Assembly (NCBI RefSeq): GCF_001514115.1
Contig: NZ_KQ948494.1
Coordinates: 1 to 38,364, forward strand
Source: Streptomyces olivochromogenes
GTDB lineage: Bacteria > Actinomycetota > Actinomycetes > Streptomycetales > Streptomycetaceae
Direction: 5' to 3'
DNA length: 38,364 nucleotides
Below the pieces are notes generated by a model. That model was given only the letters and a program-made list of their open reading frames with translations, was not told where the DNA came from and did not search any database. The translations under genes were made by a program, and so were the position numbers. Below, in pieces: positions 35,022-38,364 of the stretch. Position 1 is the first letter of the stretch. Each line of letters begins with the position of its first letter.

Positions 35022-36143
35022 ATGGGCTGCATCAGGCCACCGTGCGGTGTCCCTTCGCCCGTACGTACGCCCGGGCCGCCTGGCACCGGCCACCAAAGCC
35101 CATGCGCGGACCGCGGCAGCCCCGCGCGCTTTCCCAGAGAGGCAGACCGTCCCCTGGCTCGACTCGAGTCCCCCAGCGGTGTCACCGTCCTCGGTGAGTG
35201 CGTCGCCGACGCCTTCACCGACCCCGCCCTGTCCGGCCCGAGCGAACTCGCCCTGCGCGCCCTGCCCGGTGGCGGCCCCGCCAACACCGCCGTCGCCCTT
35301 GCCCGGCTCGGTACTCCCACGCGCTTCCTCGGGCGGCTCTCCCATGACGTCTTCGGCACGCTCTTCCGCAGCCGCCTCAGCGACTCCGGCGTCGACCTGA
35401 GCGGCAGCGTGACCGCCCCCGAGCCCAGCACCCTCGCCGTCGCCACCCTCGACGAGACCGGCCAGGCCACCTACACCTTCCACGCCGACAACACCGCCGA
35501 CTGGCAGTGGACCGCCGACGAACTCTCCGCCACCCAACACGACGGCACCGTCTGCCTGCACACCGGCTCCCTGGCACTGATACGTCAACCCGGCGGCAGC
35601 CGCATCGAGGACCACCTCGCCAAGGCACACGAGCGCGTCACCGTGTCCATCGACCCCAACGTCCGACCCCTGCTCGTACCGCCCTCCGCCTACCGCGAAC
35701 GGCTCCCACGCTGGTGTGCCCTCGCCGACATCCTCCGCCTCAGCGAGGACGACCTCGCCCTGCTCCTCCCTGGCGCCAGCCCTGAAGAGGCTTGCGACAC
35801 CTGGCACGCCGCCGGCGCACGCCTCGTCGTCATCACCCTCGGCTCACGCGGCGCGCTCGCTTCCCTCGACGGCCTTCGCGTCACCGTCCCGGCTCCGGCC
35901 GTCAACGTCGTCGACACCGTCGGCGCCGGCGACTCCTTCACCGCGGGCCTGCTGCACCGACTCGCCGCACTTGGCCACCTGGGCGGGCGGCTCGACCGGC
36001 TGAGCCTCCAAGACGTCACCGAAGCCTGCGCCTTCGCCGCCCGCGTCGCAGCCCTGACCTGTTCGGTCGCCGGTGCGAACCCGCCCCGGGCAGGCGAACC
36101 GTCACTGAAGACCGGCATCGAACGGCTACTGCCACATGCCTGA
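35022..36143 (+). CDS. PfkB-family sugar kinase, probable fructokinase
   Basis: Core starts at about residue 54 (VTVLGECVADAF), with the Gly-Gly motif GGGPANTAVALARLGTPTRFLGRLSHDVFG, and the C-terminal signature VVDTVGAGDSFTAGLL with the catalytic Asp. It would phosphorylate fructose or a related sugar from the fructan pathway using ATP. The first 53 residues from ATG 35022 (Pro/Arg-rich) are atypical for the family, and no ATG or GTG lies in frame nearer the core (CTG codons only). So the true start is unclear: an N-terminal extension, a CTG start or an upstream frameshift. Divergent from the aldo/keto reductase across operator copy 2, which may also control it. Confidence 0.82.
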   Translation: MGCIRPPCGVPSPVRTPGPPGTGHQSPCADRGSPARFPREADRPLARLESPSGVTVLGECVADAFTDPALSGPSELALRALPGGGPANTAVALARLGTPTRFLGRLSHDVFGTLFRSRLSDSGVDLSGSVTAPEPSTLAVATLDETGQATYTFHADNTADWQWTADELSATQHDGTVCLHTGSLALIRQPGGSRIEDHLAKAHERVTVSIDPNVRPLLVPPSAYRERLPRWCALADILRLSEDDLALLLPGASPEEACDTWHAAGARLVVITLGSRGALASLDGLRVTVPAPAVNVVDTVGAGDSFTAGLLHRLAALGHLGGRLDRLSLQDVTEACAFAARVAALTCSVAGANPPRAGEPSLKTGIERLLPHA

Positions 36144-36153
36144 ACGCGGCATA

Positions 36154-36185
36154 CCTGTTCCCGCCGCGATGACTGCGGGAACGGG
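36154..36185 (+). terminator. terminator after the sugar kinase
   Basis: CCTGTTCCCGC (36154-36164) pairs with GCGGGAACGGG (36175-36185): 11-bp stem with one T-G wobble and a 10-nt loop, 10 bases past the kinase stop. Confidence 0.6.
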
Positions 36186-36313
36186 CGTCCTTCCATCCGT
36201 CGCTCGGAACAACCGGACGGGCCGTCGCCCTGCCAGACGTTACGGCTCGGTACGCGATAGCCAGGGATCTCCGCCGGATGCGAGGGTCCCGGCGATCCTG
36301 CGAGACTGCCGAC

Positions 36314-36510
36314 ATGACCGGCATGATCGTGGTAGTGACTACGCCCCCCGATGGTCCGAGCGGTTCGAGGAACTGCGGCGGCGATTGGCACCTCACGTCG
36401 CGGATCTGGCTGTGTCCATCGAGCATGTCGGCAGTACGGCGGCGCCCGGGTGCGCCGCCAAACCGATCATCGACCTCGACATTGTGGTGTCCGAGGAGGC
36501 CGTCATGTCG
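36314..36510 (+). pseudogene. GrpB-family protein, N-terminal remnant
   Basis: MTGMIVVV in one frame continues after a frameshift as DYAPRWSERFEELRRRLAPHV, AVSIEHVGSTAAPGCAAKPIIDLDIVVSEEAV, the nucleotidyltransferase-like start of GrpB (UPF0157) proteins with its GS and DxD motifs. The rest is lost at about 36510, where the opposite-strand ATPase remnant begins. Confidence 0.65.
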
Positions 36511-36780
36511 GAGTTGATTTCCTGGCGCAAGGTCGCCTGGACCACGGGGATCTTCTTGCCGGCCGGAGCTGCTTGCGGTCGCGGATCTTGCGGGCGGGGA
36601 AGTCGACCGCCTCGTCGAAGGTGGTGGGCTCCACGGGGTTGACCCGGAAGAGCGCCTGGAGAAGGGTCGTTTTGCCCGACTCGTTCTGGCCGACGAGGCA
36701 GGTGACGTCCCTCTCGACGTCGAATATGTCGGAGTCCTCGACGGACCGGTAGTTGGTGATGTGCGCTCTGACCTTCAGCC
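36505..36780 (-). pseudogene. OLD/RecF-type AAA ATPase, N-terminal remnant
   Basis: LKVRAHITNYRSVEDSDIFD, VERDVTCLVGQNESGKTTLLQALFRVNPVEP with Walker A GQNESGKTT, then DEAVDFPARKIRDRKQ and after a frameshift GKKIPVVQATLRQEI. This matches the start of OLD-family or SMC-like ATPases that often belong to phage-defence pairs. Truncated after about 90 residues by the GrpB junction and, on its own 5' side, followed closely by IS110 remnant B. Confidence 0.6.
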
Positions 36781-36789
36781 TGCCCAACG

Positions 36790-37291
36790 GGGACGACGAG
36801 GACGCCGTGGCCCAGGCCACCCACATCACCCTGGGCCTGCTGGCTCAGCGCATCGAGCAGCTCACCGGGCAGATCGATGAGCTGAATCAGCGACTGACTG
36901 GGCTCGTTGAACGCCATGCCCCGCAGCTGCTCGTGCCGGTGGGTATCGCCCGGACTCCGCTGTCACGCTCCTGATCACCATGGGCGACAACCCAGAGCGG
37001 CTGGGCACTGAACGGTCCTTCGCAGCCTTGTGCGGGGTCAGTCCCATCGAGTACTCCTCGGGCCGGCAGAACTCGCGTCGCCTCAACCGTGGCGGCGACC
37101 GGCAGGCGAATGCCGCTCTGCACCGCATCGTGTTCACCCGGCTGCGCCACGACCCGCGCACCCAGGCGTACTACGAACGCCGCACCCAGGAGGGCAAAAC
37201 CCGTCGTGAGATCATCCGATGCCTCAAGCGATATGCCGCCCGCGAGGTCTTCAACCTGGTCAGGACAGTCTCTACCGACCCCCCGTTATAG
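36790..37291 (+). pseudogene. IS110-family transposase remnant B
   Basis: HITLGLLAQRIEQLTGQIDELNQRLTGL, VERHAPQLLVPVGIA, then after a frameshift MGDNPERLGTERSFAALCGVSPIEYSSG, RRLNRGGDRQANAALHRIVFTRL and RTQAYYERRTQEGKTRREIIRCLKRYAAREVFNLV to a stop at 37289. It contains the serine-bearing transposase_20 domain; the DEDD half is missing. Better preserved than remnant A and in the same orientation. Confidence 0.75.
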
Positions 37292-37304
37292 GGGCGTCCA
37301 GCAT

Positions 37305-37333
37305 GACGAAGCCCCGTCGGTCGGGGCTTCGTC
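37305..37333. terminator. strong bidirectional terminator hairpin
   Basis: Perfect 11-bp stem GACGAAGCCCC (37305-37315) with GGGGCTTCGTC (37323-37333), 7-nt loop, between the converging IS110 remnant and the nuclease-like gene fragment. Confidence 0.7.
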
Positions 37334-37343
37334 GTGCGGCTCG

Positions 37344-37897
37344 TCAGGATGGATTGGTACTCGTGCTGACGGCTCCGTTGTATTCGGGCTCATCGCCTTT
37401 GAACCGCTCCGGGACGGATGGCAGCCGGGCTGTCGCCCAGGGGTAGGACGCCCATCCCTGATCAAGGACCGGGTTGCGGCCTCCTTCGTGTCCGGTGAGG
37501 CATTCGTTGAGAGCCCAGGTGGAGCGCTGAGGGTCTGCCGCTCGTTCCAGGAGCAGTGAGCTGGGCGTGATGTCGGTCAGGGTCACCAGGCGTTCGATCT
37601 CGTGGGCACCGACGACCGTGGTCGGAATATCGGGGACGGGCAGGTCCACGTGGGGCAGGTTGGCGTTGGCGATGGGGAACGGCTCAAGGGTGACGATCAG
37701 CGCCTGGCGCGGCCGGTCGGCCGGAATGCGGGCGAATGCCGGGTTGCGCTCGTCGATCTGGGCCGAGGTGGTGTTGACCTGTCGGTAGGCGCGAGCCAGT
37801 TTGCCGTCGGTCTCTGCCACTCCCTCTTCCAGGCCCAGCCGGGCATTCTCGGTCGGCATCATGGACTTGACCTCCACCAGCAGCACGAGGTCGTCGA
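37344..37897 (-). pseudogene. N-terminally truncated nuclease-like protein
   Basis: About 180 residues with a normal stop at 37344. The first residues DDLVLLVEVKSMMPTEN fit the Asp-x(n)-Glu-x-Lys active site of PD-(D/E)xK nucleases; then ETDGKLARAYRQVNTTSAQI, RPRQALIVTLEPFPIANANLPHV and DLPVPDIPTTVVGAHEIERLV. I do not recognise the family further. The 5' part is cut by the IS30 remnant at about 37897; GTG 37886 is only the first in-frame start. It may have been part of a restriction or defence locus, given the OLD-type ATPase nearby, but this is conjecture. Confidence 0.5.
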
Positions 37898-38059
37898 GAG
37901 GGCACCGATCTCTCCCGCTGGTCGTCCACGGACCTCGAAGCCGTCGCCATGGCGATCAACAACCGGACCCGCAAAGTCCTGGGTTGGCGGACGCCGGCCG
38001 AGGTCTTCGAAGAACAGCTACGCTCGCTGCAACAGCCCGGTGTTGCAACGACCGGTTGA
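37897..38059 (+). pseudogene. IS30-family transposase, C-terminal remnant
   Basis: TDLSRWSSTDLEAVAMAINN, RTRKVLGWRTPAEVFEEQL then a stop at 38057-38059: the last part of an IS30 integrase-core transposase, including the typical NNRPRKxLGWxTPxE pattern. The rest is missing. Confidence 0.75.
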
Positions 38060-38357
38060 ACTCGCCCAGTTCCGGTCACGAAAGTTCGTCCGGGCGCTCG
38101 ATCGGCACCGGATCGTCGGCTCGATAGGGAGGGTCGGGGCGGCAGGCGACAACGCAGCCATGGAGTCCTTCTTCAGCCTGCTGCAGAAGAACGTCCTCGA
38201 CCGTCGGGCGTGGGCCACCCATCAGGAACTCCGGATCGCGATCGTGACCTGGATCGAGAAGACCTACCACCGGCGCCGCAGACAAGCCTCGCTTGGCCGG
38301 CTGACCCCCATCGAATTCGAGACCGTCATGACCACACCGGCCCTCCAAGCCGCGTGA
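38060..38357 (+). pseudogene. IS3-family orfB transposase, C-terminal remnant
   Basis: AQFRSRKFVRALDRHRIVGSIG, VGAAGDNAAMESFFSLLQKNVL, IVTWIEKTYHRRRRQASLGRLTPIEFE to a stop at 38355: the end of the IS3 DDE integrase core, with the catalytic Glu in ESFFSLLQKN. It joins the IS30 remnant without a gap. The DD residues of the triad lie outside and are absent. Confidence 0.8.
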
Positions 38358-38364
38358 CCGAACC

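Overview
The window is high-GC actinobacterial DNA, almost certainly Streptomyces or a close relative: coding regions have G or C at nearly every third codon position, GTG starts are common, genes are linked by ATGA stop/start overlaps, one gene carries a rare TTA (bldA-type) codon, and the families present (SpoIIE/GAF/PAS phosphatase, STAND-TPR protein, replication-relaxation protein, ParA plus ribbon-helix-helix partner) are typical of Streptomyces accessory DNA. The mix of plasmid maintenance genes, recombinase and transposase remnants and many decayed genes suggests a plasmid or a chromosome arm built from several plasmid or integrative pieces.

Layout. (1) 1-4170: a leftward plasmid maintenance module: a frameshifted winged-helix protein gene, a triple-HTH protein read in frame into a ParA ATPase, and a proline/alanine-rich partner ending in a ribbon-helix-helix domain; upstream at about 3995-4165 lies a cluster of short repeats that looks like an origin or centromere. 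(2) 4218-6440: a STAND (NB-ARC) ATPase with 42-residue TPR repeats. (3) 6837-9827: a secreted protein whose C-terminal S74 (intramolecular chaperone) domain is split by an in-frame TGA followed by two mutually exclusive hairpins, then a GT2-GT25 fusion glycosyltransferase with a TTA codon, overlapped by a PqqD/RRE-like small protein. This is my best candidate for an undescribed system. (4) 9820-11770: truncated replication-relaxation gene, truncated tyrosine integrase and non-coding debris. (5) 11771-16514: old yellow enzyme, TetR remnant, HxlR regulator with two matched operators, divergent DHA2-type MFS exporter and an ornithine cyclodeaminase-like gene. (6) 16560-21423: LysR and alpha/beta-hydrolase remnants, an enoyl-CoA hydratase-like gene, a PAS-GAF-PP2C-HATPase regulator with altered metal-ligand motifs, and an IS110 remnant. 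(7) 21610-36143: a fructan/sucrose utilisation locus: LacI regulator, family-5 lipoprotein, Dpp/Opp-type permeases and ATPases, an intracellular-type GH32, a very large secreted GH32, then an aldo/keto reductase and a PfkB sugar kinase. The LacI promoter and operator are duplicated in front of the aldo/keto reductase, together with the decayed start of a second lacI gene. (8) 36300-38364: a graveyard of GrpB, OLD-type ATPase, IS110, nuclease-like, IS30 and IS3 fragments.

How region 7 probably works: the large secreted GH32 cuts fructan outside the cell, the lipoprotein and its ABC transporter import the oligosaccharides, the 510-residue GH32 releases fructose or sucrose inside, and the PfkB kinase phosphorylates fructose. 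LacI, the first gene, would repress the 12-kb operon through a 12-bp palindrome just downstream of a TTGACA/TAACTT promoter.
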